DNA of 64,000 nucleotides from CAZYME01 sp964648115 (lineage in GTDB: Bacteria; Pseudomonadota; Gammaproteobacteria; Legionellales; Legionellaceae). A model generated the notes under the pieces. It ran no database searches, had not been told where the DNA came from, and saw only the letters and a program-made list of their open reading frames with translations. Shown here piece after piece: positions 18,130 to 26,132 of this stretch (within the stretch, counting starts at the first letter, position 1; each line of letters opens with the position of its first letter). The position numbers and the translations under genes were made by a program. The DNA lies in NCBI GenBank assembly GCA_964648115.1, contig CAZYME010000011.1, positions 1 to 64,000 of the forward strand. The letters are read 5' to 3'.

Positions 18130-18948
18130 CTATATCGATTGACAACGCTCGCAAAATACCGTACTTCTCTGGCCTAGTTTAAAGTGCTTTAGAGTTGTTT
18201 GGCATTTCAAGCATGGTAGCCCTGCTCTTCCATAAACATTTAATTTTTGTGCAAAATATCCTGGTTTTCCTTCACTGTTCACAAAATCTTTTAGCGTTGT
18301 TCCACCTTGGTTAATTGCAAATTGTAACACCTGTTGAATTGCTTCAACGAGTTGCTCACATTGCTGTAAGGTGAGTACCCCCGCAGGTGTTCTTGGATGA
18401 ATATTTGCTAAAAATAAAGCTTCTGGTGCATAAATATTACCTACGCCTACGACTATATGGCTGTCCATGATAAAGGATTTTACTGGAATCCGCCGGCCCA
18501 TTGCTTTTTTCTTAAAATACTCAGCAGTGAAATTTATTTCTAGGGGCTCCACGCCCAGGGATGCGAGTAATGTGTGCTGACATGGATCTTGCTCAGTCCA
18601 TAACACAGCACCAAAACGACGTGGGTCATGGTAGCGCAGTATTGTTTGATCTGAAAAAACGATATCAACATGATCATGGCGTCGGAGTGTAGTTTGATTT
18701 GTAACCATGCGTAAGCTACCTGACATTCCTAAGTGGATAATAAGTGTGCCTGCTTTGACGTTTATCAGTAAATATTTACCACGGCGGGATAACTTAGAAA
18801 CTTGTTGTTGATTTAAATTGTTTTTTAAATCGGTGGGTATTGGCCAACGCAGGTGAGGATGACGAACTATTACGTCTTGAATAATAGCACCTTCCAGATG
18901 GGGTTTTAAGCCACGCATAACGGTTTCAACTTCTGGTAATTCTGGCAT
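18130..18948 (-). CDS. mutM: Formamidopyrimidine-DNA glycosylase (Fpg/MutM)
   Basis: This 272-residue bifunctional glycosylase/AP lyase excises 8-oxoguanine. The catalytic N-terminus MPELPEVETV (Pro2, Glu3) and Lys in SRRGKYLL are present. The helix-two-turn-helix contains DSHIVVGVGNIYAPEALF, and the C-terminal zinc finger has CLKCQ and FCERCQ (Cys4). Length equals the family (E. coli 269 aa). It stands alone on the minus strand between accessory DNA on both sides. Confidence 0.98.
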   Translation of the reverse strand: MPELPEVETVMRGLKPHLEGAIIQDVIVRHPHLRWPIPTDLKNNLNQQQVSKLSRRGKYLLINVKAGTLIIHLGMSGSLRMVTNQTTLRRHDHVDIVFSDQTILRYHDPRRFGAVLWTEQDPCQHTLLASLGVEPLEINFTAEYFKKKAMGRRIPVKSFIMDSHIVVGVGNIYAPEALFLANIHPRTPAGVLTLQQCEQLVEAIQQVLQFAINQGGTTLKDFVNSEGKPGYFAQKLNVYGRAGLPCLKCQTTLKHFKLGQRSTVFCERCQSI

Positions 18949-19001
18949 GTTTAAATCTGTATTAGATTAATTTTGGAGCATTGTATCATTTTAAGCATTA
19001 A

Positions 19002-19134
19002 GGGCATAAAGTGGCACTTCGTGCGGTTGTTGGGCCGTGGCCCAACCTACGTTTAATTTGCTCAGAGCGCCGGCCAATTTAGATGTGGGTTGGGTTGTTG
19101 ACCCAACAAGCGCACGAAGTGCCACCTTATGCCC
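19002..19134. repeat. Long palindromic repeat, family 3, overlapping the 3' end of a gene
   Basis: The left arm begins GGGCATAAAGTGGCACTTCG and the right arm is its reverse complement ending GAAGTGCCACCTTATGCCC, with TTGTTGGG/CCCAAC sub-palindromes inside. The right end covers the last codons and stop of the S1/P1 nuclease gene. Related units occur at 26835-27003 and 42381-42446. Confidence 0.85.
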
Positions 19135-19990
19135 GTGATGCTTTCACCCTACCCTTTTTTCGCGAAGCCAGAGCATTTTGAGTACGATCATCTATATTAT
19201 TCAACAATACACCCAACCGACATCCTGCCAGGGCAATGCGTTTTTCTGCAATTTTTTGAGCGCTTTTTTGATAACGCTCATCAATTGGTAATTTATACAC
19301 TTTCTGAATAGCTAACGTATGGGATTCATCGGCCCATTGTGCAGGAGTAGTATCAAGAACCAGCACTTTACACGGCCAACGTTGCTCTATTTTTGCAGCA
19401 CTGTTTTTGATTTGAACTTGACTATATTTCTTTCTTCCCCCAAACAAACCGGCTCCTTTATCCCAATAGGAATGCAGGTTTTTTGCTATAGCATTATCTT
19501 CTAATAGCACTAAATTCCCACCTCGATCCCCTTTAGGGTGCTCGCTACTTATTCTTGTTACTGCATGCAAAGGTTGATGAATATCACCTACAACGTGCAT
19601 AAGTATGCGTAATGCGACGCCTTTATCAAAATCTGTGGCGTATTGATTAAGTAATAAATGGCGGGATTTTTCGATAGCCCATAATGCATTGATTTCCCCA
19701 GGGGGTAGCAAGGGTGTTTCATCATCAGAAAAAGGTATATCAATGTAATGCATAGTCGCAAACCAATTTACATCTTGGAAGCGCAATGTATCGAGCCATA
19801 CGGCACTATCTACCCAAGTTTGTGGTTTGTAGACCTTATCTAGCGCTTGGTTATAATTGTTAAAAACTTGCTTTGCACTGGGAGTCATTTGATCGTAAGC
19901 AATTTGCGCAACCAATCGGTGACCTAACGCGTTCCAACTGAATACACAGGTCGACAGCAATATAAAAAAAACGGCCAACCAAATTTTCAC
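19127..19990 (-). CDS. Secreted S1/P1-family zinc nuclease
   Basis: The mature N-terminus WNALGHRLVAQIAY supplies the Trp1 and His6 zinc ligands of the S1/P1 (phospholipase C/nuclease) fold. Further ligands are visible in TWVDSAVW, MHYIDIP, HVVGDIHQPLHAV and NLHSYWD. The GTG at 19990 gives an 18-residue signal peptide ending just before the mature Trp and has AAAGG upstream. A longer frame to 20137 would bury the signal peptide and is rejected. The 287-residue precursor matches the family, which cleaves single-stranded nucleic acids and 3'-nucleotides. The last three codons lie inside a family 3 repeat. Confidence 0.9.
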   Translation of the reverse strand: MKIWLAVFFILLSTCVFSWNALGHRLVAQIAYDQMTPSAKQVFNNYNQALDKVYKPQTWVDSAVWLDTLRFQDVNWFATMHYIDIPFSDDETPLLPPGEINALWAIEKSRHLLLNQYATDFDKGVALRILMHVVGDIHQPLHAVTRISSEHPKGDRGGNLVLLEDNAIAKNLHSYWDKGAGLFGGRKKYSQVQIKNSAAKIEQRWPCKVLVLDTTPAQWADESHTLAIQKVYKLPIDERYQKSAQKIAEKRIALAGCRLGVLLNNIDDRTQNALASRKKGRVKASRA

Positions 19991-20187
19991 TATATTGCCT
20001 TTGTGGTTTTGAACTGGAGTGACTATAACAAAGGTTTGGAGTATTAGAAACCCGGTTGACACAGGTAAATTATGCGTTGAATCCCTTGTCACATTAAATT
20101 TTTTCTTGGCCTTCACTTTTAGAGCAAGATACCTCATTCTACGTACAACACGATTTTTACTGCATTGATCATAGAAAAAACAACTTG

Positions 20188-20220
20188 CTTAATATTTCCT
20201 TAATGATTTATTTATATGCT
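20188..20220 (+). promoter_or_regulatory. PmrA-type box with -10 element before the carrier-like gene
   Basis: CTTAATATT (20188-20196), two bases, CTTAATGAT (20199-20207), seven bases, then TATGCT (20215-20220). The known Legionella/Coxiella PmrA consensus is cTTAATatT-N2-cTTAATatT. The first half-site is a perfect match and the second differs at one base. The spacing to the -10 equals that at 23341-23373 and 33499-33531. Confidence 0.7.
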
Positions 20221-20242
20221 GTATGAAATATTTTTATTGATT

Positions 20243-21175
20243 ATGAGTTCTATGGAAACAATTGAAAAAACTGACAAGAAGAGCATTGATACAAAAAATT
20301 TAGCTTTCAAAGCTGGTGCAATGGGCGGACTAGTTGGAATTACAACCTTTCCTTTCATGGTTAGTATTGGTTTACGGCAAAGTGGAGCAGATTTAGCATT
20401 ACGTTCTGTTGCGAAATCGTTTCCCAGCCACCTTGCTGCCTCACAAACCAAAGGTGCTGCACGTAATACAGGTAGCGCACTAAAGAGAAGCGCATCAAGT
20501 GAGTTGGCTTCACCGGAAGCCTCATCCTCTATGCCGTCAGAACCGTCGCAACCAACCTCTGCACGTTCGTCTCACACTGTCGCCGCTATTGCTATGCAGC
20601 AGCAGATAGCGTTAAATCAAACGCTGTCTCATCTGGATGCTGTGATGGGAGGCTACTTGGCTAATCGTACAAAACTTACAATTGCCGGAAAAGATGCAGG
20701 ACGAATGACGACTTGGAATATTTGGGCATTAACAAAAGCAGGATACCCATTGCGATGGACAAGTGCCACCATTTTTTATGGCGCTTTAATACAAGGTGTG
20801 GATGATGTGGCTGGCGCTCTACCGATCGAAGATAGGACTATCAGAGCCGCTACGGCAGGAGCACTTACGGGTACTGCTACGACTATGGTTACTTATCCGC
20901 TTCAAAAAGCACATGACGCACAAGTACTAGCCACTGGAATGGGCCCAGATGGAAGGCTGCGCCCTCTTTCCACACTGGGATTATTTAAACGTGCAAGAGT
21001 ATACGTAGCTCAAGAAGGAATGACAGCTGGGGCCCAAAGATTGTTAGCCAGAGGTACCTTAGGACTAAGAATAGCATGTGGTGGCGCAGCTTTTGCTACA
21101 GCGCAAGTCGCTAATGATTGGTTAGGAGATACTCCTTATGATGATGCTAAAAACATATTCTCACGAAAAGCGTAA
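20243..21175 (+). CDS. Mitochondrial-carrier-like protein, candidate secreted effector
   Basis: This protein of about 310 residues lacks a signal peptide. Two segments resemble mitochondrial carrier repeats. The first (about residues 18-50 of the 20243 reading) has AGAMGGLVGITTFPFMVSIG. The second (about 205-300) has GALTGTATTMVTYPLQKAHD followed by QEGMTAGAQRLLARGTLGLR, the EG..RG..R pattern that follows carrier motifs. The canonical PxDxxK is degenerate (YPLQKA). Between them lies a Ser/Ala/Pro-rich linker (about 60-110). Legionella LncP is a precedent for a Dot/Icm-delivered carrier. The PmrA-type box places the -10 over an upstream ATG at 20216, so 20243 or 20252 is the likelier start. 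Fold and secretion are inferences. Confidence 0.6.
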   Translation: MSSMETIEKTDKKSIDTKNLAFKAGAMGGLVGITTFPFMVSIGLRQSGADLALRSVAKSFPSHLAASQTKGAARNTGSALKRSASSELASPEASSSMPSEPSQPTSARSSHTVAAIAMQQQIALNQTLSHLDAVMGGYLANRTKLTIAGKDAGRMTTWNIWALTKAGYPLRWTSATIFYGALIQGVDDVAGALPIEDRTIRAATAGALTGTATTMVTYPLQKAHDAQVLATGMGPDGRLRPLSTLGLFKRARVYVAQEGMTAGAQRLLARGTLGLRIACGGAAFATAQVANDWLGDTPYDDAKNIFSRKA

Positions 21176-21195
21176 CAAGCAGAGAAAGGTAGCTA

Positions 21196-21375
21196 CTACT
21201 TTTTTCGGGGAATCACTGGTGGCTCAACAGGAATGGGTTCTTTAGCATCTTTCTCGAAAGTAGGAGATGACGTGCCTATTAGAGCTGCTACCCTAGCAGC
21301 TTTATCTGCGGCCAGGGCCGAGGCTGATGACCATAAACCATTCACAATAATAGTTCTAGCTACTCTACCAAACAT
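21196..21375 (-). CDS. Small uncharacterised protein (59 aa)
   Basis: An ATG at 21375 is preceded by AGGAGACCTT, a near-ideal ribosome-binding site, and opens a 59-codon frame. The N-terminus MFGRVARTIIVNGLW is weakly hydrophobic and amphipathic, the middle is Ala-rich, and the C-terminus EPIPVEPPVIPRKK is Pro-rich and basic. It is convergent with the carrier-like gene. I know of no family; the support is the ribosome-binding site and the peptide-like composition. Confidence 0.45.
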   Translation of the reverse strand: MFGRVARTIIVNGLWSSASALAADKAARVAALIGTSSPTFEKDAKEPIPVEPPVIPRKK

Positions 21376-21841
21376 AAGGTCTCCTAAATAAAATTAACCT
21401 ATCACCCTATTTCTTTATTAACCCCATTTTGGAATTTTTCAGCCCTGTAATTCACGCTCCATAAGGGGTTTAAGGGAGCTACGAGCTATTAGGTCAGAAT
21501 CTATTGCTGAGTTTGAATCAAAGTGTCGCACATTTACAGAGATACACACTCGCCTGTTAGACCGCTGCACTGATTTTAGTGACTTTAGAGCGGGTACAGC
21601 GGAATTAAAACGCCAAAATGGATTTTTATTAATCAATCTTACTGGTTTTTATAATTAAAATCAAATCAATATAGCAGGGCGAGAGCATGAATGACTGAAA
21701 TATCAACAATAATCCGATAAAACAGGATATCTGATCTCTATTTCTACGTCCTACCGATTGACCGCAGTACGCAGTGGCTCTGAGTGTCAAGAAAATTTAA
21801 TGTAAGGGCGTGTTTACAATACACCCCCTAATTCGAAGAGG
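21376..21841. other. Gene-free spacer between the 59-aa gene and the GDSL gene
   Basis: This stretch of 466 bases holds the family 4 repeat at 21675-21797. A 65-codon minus-strand frame at 21439-21636 has no ribosome-binding site and no recognisable product. I see no RNA gene. Confidence 0.5.
21675..21797. repeat. Dispersed repeat, family 4 (copy 1)
   Basis: This matches 62712-62828 in order and spacing. Shared blocks are CAGGGCGA.AGCA, GATAAAACA, TCT.AATTTCTACGTCCT or its near variant, and TTGACCGCAG. It is diverged between the two copies and contains no long frame. Confidence 0.65.
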
Positions 21842-23308
21842 CTAGCTTCGAGCAGACAAAGGTGCAGCTTGCTGTTCGTGCTCTGCTTTTACAACAGCTA
21901 GTGCTTTCTCTAAAGCAAAACAATCAGGAATTAAATTCTTTTTAGCATCAAGCCAGCCAAGCTCCTGCAGGACTTGTAATGAACGATGCCCACCATTGTA
22001 TAAAGCATGTTTTAAAATTGTTTCTAAATCAGCAGAATGATACGGCATATTTGAACGTCTAAAGAATCCAAAATAGCCGCGTTTATCTGCATCTAGCTTC
22101 CCTTTATAGGCCGCTCTAAATGCTGCAACTAACTCCGTCTTATTAAGCGATAATTTAATCTTCTCCTGGGCCTCTACTTTCGGTTGTGTAAAATTATATT
22201 CAACCTTATATTTCTGATAAAAAGCATCCGCCAGCAAGGCATGCATGTGCGCTGTCGGATGCACATCATCCCAAAACATATAACCAGGGGCGGGAGAAGT
22301 ATGCTCTCTTGTTCTTATAAACTCATCAGATGAAGTATAAGGTTGCCGTTGTTTTTCAGAGTCAAACCCATGATCTTCTGGATGATTATAAATGTCTGAA
22401 AAAGTTGAACTAACATCAAATACCTCAATGGAATGCATAGGATTTTCGTATGCTAATTTGCTACACTCTTCTGCTAAACGCTGATTGAAATATTGTGAGC
22501 ACTCTGATGCGTTTCTTTGTTCTTCACCACCTTTGCTTTGATAGCGAGGGGTTAACCCTAGGTCCGGCAAGTTAAACAATACGAAATGTTTGTACCCATT
22601 TCTCATTAATTCCTTAACATTTTTTATTCGAGCCTGAACAGCTTTCTCGACCGCATCATGCGAAGGTCTTTTGTTTACCGTAATCAAGTCATTAGCACCT
22701 GACCACTCCACCACTAAAGTTTTAGCTTTGGCCGCTGATGTAGTTTCTCGTGCCCTATCATCCGCCAATAATTCGTTACGTTTTTTGTCTAGGGTTGATA
22801 GAATTAAGCGGCTAAAAAACAAAGAGATACTGTTGATAAATGACCAAGCATAATTATGAGCCGTTAACCCACCCTCAGCAAAACTACGCGCAAGCGGCTG
22901 CCCCTCATAATCAAATCGTAAATTGTTATCAAGAGTGTAACTAGTTTCAACTACGGATTTTACCTCTAAATCACCATCAATTACCGCATCTGCAACATCG
23001 GTGTCATCTCGTCGTGGCTTTTGAGATAAAGCTGGGTCTGCGAGCAACAATGCATCTACAAGCTCACTTTGGCGTTGCGGAACTTTTCTATGCTCTAATT
23101 GTCTAATACCAAATTCGTTAGCAAAATCTACAAATACATCATCACTCCAAGTAAAGCCATTAGTAAACCGCCCTCTAGTTGACTTGGCCTTTAAACCACT
23201 CAGACCATCCATCGGAATAAATCCTAACAAATGGCGATGATCCATCGTACCTCGATCTGAAAGGCTATCGCCCATTAAAACTAAATGCGAAATTCTGGTA
23301 GGTTTCAT
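21842..23308 (-). CDS. GDSL/SGNH-family hydrolase without signal peptide, candidate effector
   Basis: This is a 488-residue esterase/lipase of the SGNH superfamily. Block I is VLMGDSLSDRG with the nucleophile Ser15, block III is WSGANDLI, and block V is WDDVHPTAHMH with the Asp and His of the catalytic triad near residue 350. About 100 C-terminal residues follow the hydrolase domain and have no known match. There is no N-terminal signal sequence, unlike Sec-secreted GDSL lipases such as Legionella PlaA. The C-terminus is Glu/Gln then small residues (EHEQQAAPLSARS), loosely like a Dot/Icm E-block signal. A strong PmrA-type box lies upstream. The Shine-Dalgarno is poor. Catalysis is confidently predicted; delivery to a host is inference. 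Confidence 0.85.
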   Translation of the reverse strand: MKPTRISHLVLMGDSLSDRGTMDHRHLLGFIPMDGLSGLKAKSTRGRFTNGFTWSDDVFVDFANEFGIRQLEHRKVPQRQSELVDALLLADPALSQKPRRDDTDVADAVIDGDLEVKSVVETSYTLDNNLRFDYEGQPLARSFAEGGLTAHNYAWSFINSISLFFSRLILSTLDKKRNELLADDRARETTSAAKAKTLVVEWSGANDLITVNKRPSHDAVEKAVQARIKNVKELMRNGYKHFVLFNLPDLGLTPRYQSKGGEEQRNASECSQYFNQRLAEECSKLAYENPMHSIEVFDVSSTFSDIYNHPEDHGFDSEKQRQPYTSSDEFIRTREHTSPAPGYMFWDDVHPTAHMHALLADAFYQKYKVEYNFTQPKVEAQEKIKLSLNKTELVAAFRAAYKGKLDADKRGYFGFFRRSNMPYHSADLETILKHALYNGGHRSLQVLQELGWLDAKKNLIPDCFALEKALAVVKAEHEQQAAPLSARS

Positions 23309-23340
23309 GATATTTATATAAAATTTTACGATGTGTACTT

Positions 23341-23373
23341 ATTATAACCACGCATTGTTAAGAGAATATTAAC
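23341..23373 (-). promoter_or_regulatory. PmrA-type box with TATAAT before the GDSL hydrolase gene
   Basis: Read on the minus strand: GTTAATATT (23373-23365), CT, CTTAACAAT (23362-23354), a seven-base spacer, then a perfect TATAAT (23346-23341). The start codon lies 33 bases beyond the -10. There is no recognisable -35, as expected when a bound activator replaces it. Confidence 0.78.
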
Positions 23374-23385
23374 ATTATATAAACA

Positions 23386-23433
23386 TGTAGCCCGTATGGA
23401 GCGAAGCGGTATGCGGGACTCATTCCCGCATGT
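23386..23433. repeat. Dispersed palindromic repeat, family 1 (copy e)
   Basis: ATGTAGCCCGTATGGAGCGA followed by AGCGGTATGCGGG and ATTCCCGCATGTC. It lies between the end of tolB and the promoter of the GDSL gene. Confidence 0.8.
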
Positions 23434-23448
23434 CAGAACGTAATGAAA

Positions 23449-24702
23449 CTATCCTAAAAAAGGAGACCAAGCAGGCTCTTGCACATCACCCGCACGCGCA
23501 GGCAAACGCATTTTAACCCGCCCGTCGATGGAGACGATGGATAACACGCCTTTATCTTGATAACGCGTAGCGTAGAGGATCAAACGACCATTAGGAGAAA
23601 CGGTTGGAGACTCATCCATTTGTGATGAAGTTAAGGGAGTAATACGACCATTATCAACATCTTGTACCCCAATATTAAATTGCCTATCTTCTCTGTGTAA
23701 CATGACAATAGATCGTTGATTAGGTGTATATGAGGCACGCGCGTTGTAGTTCCCATCGTAAGTCACTCGGGTAATTTTACCGTCAGCTAGTGAAAGTCGG
23801 TATATTTGAGGCGATCCACCCCGACCGGAGGTAAATAACAGCGAACGGCCATCAGGCGCATAACGCGGCTCAGTATCAATAGCGTCGCCAAACGTTAGCT
23901 GGGTTAACCGACCTGTAGACATATCCACTGTATAAATTTTAGGGCTACCACCTTTTGATAAAACAACAGCGAGGTGTCGTCCATCAGGAGACCAAGATGG
24001 CGCACCATTAATACCAGTAAAATCTGTGAGCAGGCGACGCTTCCCTGATTCAACCGAAACAGTAAATATTTGCGCACGTTTCTTTTCAAACGATACGTAA
24101 GCAATTTCTCTAGCATCAGGCGACCATGTTGGCGACATAATAGGCTCTGTCGAAACCAAAAGGCTTTGTGGATTGCTACCATCTACATCAGCAACATCTA
24201 GCGTGTACCGCGTTTTATCTCCGTTTCGTTGGACCAAAATGTAGGCAATACGCGTAGAAAAAATTCCACGTTCACCGGTTAATTTTTGGTATACCTCATC
24301 ACTGATGTGATGAGCCAAAGCGCTTAGCTCATTACCGCTTATTTGATAATCTTTCGCGAGCAATACTCGACCATGCGCTGCCGCATCAGCTAATTCAAAA
24401 CTCACACTGTAACGATTTGAACCTACCTGTTGTACCCGACCAGATAAAACACTGTCGGCACCAGCCTGACGCCATACGCCAACACTTGGTTGACCTTGCG
24501 TGGGCACAGGGATAATTTTAAATTGGCCTGACATGCGCAAATCACTTTCAATCGTTCCACCCAACTGTTGCGCTTGTTGGTCGCCAGCAAATGAATTAAT
24601 AGCGATGGGTAAAGCAGCATTGATACCTTGTGTTAACTCAAGGTCTACAGCAAACGTAGCTCCCGAAAGAAACAGCAGACAAATTGCAAAAATTCGACTC
24701 AT
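23449..24702 (-). CDS. tolB: Tol-Pal system beta-propeller protein TolB
   Basis: This 417-residue periplasmic protein has an 18-residue signal peptide ending ATFA. An N-terminal alpha/beta domain spans residues 25-150, and a six-bladed beta-propeller follows with repeated WSPDG/APDGR motifs (SPTWSPDAREIAYVS, APSWSPDGRHLAVV, PRYAPDGRSLLFTS). TolB interacts with Pal and OmpA-like lipoproteins during outer-membrane constriction. It follows tolA by 6 bp. pal, usually next, is absent: the gene downstream is the GDSL hydrolase. Confidence 0.97.
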   Translation of the reverse strand: MSRIFAICLLFLSGATFAVDLELTQGINAALPIAINSFAGDQQAQQLGGTIESDLRMSGQFKIIPVPTQGQPSVGVWRQAGADSVLSGRVQQVGSNRYSVSFELADAAAHGRVLLAKDYQISGNELSALAHHISDEVYQKLTGERGIFSTRIAYILVQRNGDKTRYTLDVADVDGSNPQSLLVSTEPIMSPTWSPDAREIAYVSFEKKRAQIFTVSVESGKRRLLTDFTGINGAPSWSPDGRHLAVVLSKGGSPKIYTVDMSTGRLTQLTFGDAIDTEPRYAPDGRSLLFTSGRGGSPQIYRLSLADGKITRVTYDGNYNARASYTPNQRSIVMLHREDRQFNIGVQDVDNGRITPLTSSQMDESPTVSPNGRLILYATRYQDKGVLSIVSIDGRVKMRLPARAGDVQEPAWSPFLG

Positions 24703-24708
24703 AACACA

Positions 24709-25668
24709 TTACCCCCTAGCATTCTCTGGTCTTACGGTTAAGCTAATATCACGAAATAAATTAAACGTATCTGGATCGCTAGGTACTGGTAGCGGAGATG
24801 CCTTATAAATAGCAGATTGAGCTGAACGATCAAGTACAGGATCCCCGCTGCTGCGTATCAAGCTTACCTCAAGTACCGCACCATCTGGGGCTAGCCGTAT
24901 ACGAAATTGGCTAGACATACTACTATTCGCGTTTTCTGGCAGAATCCAACGCCGACTGATCGCATCGATGATCAGTGCTTTGTATTTATCGACTTCCCCT
25001 GCAATACGTGTATTTTTATCAGCATCCAAAGCCGCCTGTTGTGCTGCAGCTTGTGCCGCGGCTTTTTGTTTCTGTGCTAAATCACTTTTGGCTTTTGCTT
25101 CTCTTGCTTGCTCCGCACGTGCCAGATCAGCAGCCTTTTTCTTTTCTAATTCAGCTAATTTTGCAGCCTCTTGCTGTTGTTTTTTCTGCAATTGAATTTG
25201 CTGATTTTTCATTTCCGCAATACTTTTTTCCTGAGCGGCTTTTTCTGCTGCCATTTGTTTTAGGCGGCGTTGATCTTCGGCCAACTGTTTGTCACGTGCA
25301 ATAGCAAGTTTGGCAGCCTCACTTTTTAATTTTTCTAAACGTAACTGTTCTTCTACTCGCTGCTTTCTTGCTGCATCCGCTTGCTGAGTAAGCATTTTTT
25401 GTCTACTTTCTTCTGCTTGTTTTTGGTGTAAACGCTCCTCTTTTAAGCGATTAACGGTTTTCATGACGTCTTCGCTATTCACACTCACAGCTTTTATAGC
25501 TTCTTTCTGCTCAAGCTCCATGGGCTGTGATTGGCTATATTGAGGTTGTTTTGCTGCGACTAACACTGGCCGCGCACTCGTTGATTCAATCAATAGCACA
25601 ATTGCTATTAACACATGCAGTGTCAGTGCTGCAAAAAATGCATTTCGATAACTAAGTGATTCTATCAC
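24709..25668 (-). CDS. tolA: Tol-Pal system protein TolA
   Basis: This 319-residue inner-membrane protein spans the periplasm. It has one N-terminal membrane helix (about residues 10-28) with the Ser/His face used to contact TolQR, a long Ala/Lys/Glu/Gln-rich helical stalk (about 55-210), and a C-terminal domain with RWILPENANSSMSSQFRIRL and the conserved SSGDPVLDRSAQSAI. It starts with GTG overlapping the tolR stop by 4 bp. The stalk gives long spurious frames on the opposite strand. Confidence 0.96.
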   Translation of the reverse strand: MIESLSYRNAFFAALTLHVLIAIVLLIESTSARPVLVAAKQPQYSQSQPMELEQKEAIKAVSVNSEDVMKTVNRLKEERLHQKQAEESRQKMLTQQADAARKQRVEEQLRLEKLKSEAAKLAIARDKQLAEDQRRLKQMAAEKAAQEKSIAEMKNQQIQLQKKQQQEAAKLAELEKKKAADLARAEQAREAKAKSDLAQKQKAAAQAAAQQAALDADKNTRIAGEVDKYKALIIDAISRRWILPENANSSMSSQFRIRLAPDGAVLEVSLIRSSGDPVLDRSAQSAIYKASPLPVPSDPDTFNLFRDISLTVRPENARG

Positions 25669-26132
25669 GCTTGATTCCCCTCACTTGTGTCTGCAGAGTC
25701 CGTAAGTAACCCAACCTGCTCAGCCCCTGCTTGTTTTAACAGGCTCATCGCTGTAACCACTTTACCGTAAGGAACACCTTGATCACCTTTTACCAAAACA
25801 TTTAAAGCTTGCCCTGCTTGGCGAGCTAACTCTAATTCTGCAGCAACTCGTACCATAAGTGCCTGAGGATCAATAGGCAAACTCGGATTCGTATGAAGAT
25901 TTAGAAAAAAATCTCCCTCGCGATTAACCGACACAATAATAGGCTCGCGATCAGCAGCTTTAACTGAAGAGCTAGCCGCTTTTGGTAAATCAACTGTGAC
26001 ACCTTGGGTTAATATGGGTGCAGTAATCATAAAAATGACCAGCAGCACCAACATGACGTCAATGTAAGGAACAACATTAATCTCTGACATGGGGTTTTGG
26101 CGTCGATTTTTTCTGTTTCTCATTCGACTCAT
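25665..26132 (-). CDS. tolR: Tol-Pal system protein TolR
   Basis: This 155-residue ExbD/TolR protein has one membrane helix at about residues 22-44 containing the proton-coupling Asp (VPYIDVMLVLLVIFMITAP). A periplasmic domain follows. With TolQ it forms the proton-driven motor that energises TolA. It overlaps tolQ and tolA by 4 bp at each end (ATGA and GTGA type junctions). Confidence 0.97.
   Translation of the reverse strand: MSRMRNRKNRRQNPMSEINVVPYIDVMLVLLVIFMITAPILTQGVTVDLPKAASSSVKAADREPIIVSVNREGDFFLNLHTNPSLPIDPQALMVRVAAELELARQAGQALNVLVKGDQGVPYGKVVTAMSLLKQAGAEQVGLLTDSADTSEGNQA

Noticed and set aside
19991..20137. N-terminal extension of the S1/P1 nuclease
   Set aside because: It would place a charged 49-residue segment before the signal peptide; the GTG at 19990 has a ribosome-binding site and gives a normal precursor.
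24968..25304. Two long plus-strand frames opposite tolA
   Set aside because: They are mirror images of the Ala/Lys/Glu-rich TolA stalk; Cys/Ser/Ala-rich translation, no ribosome-binding site.
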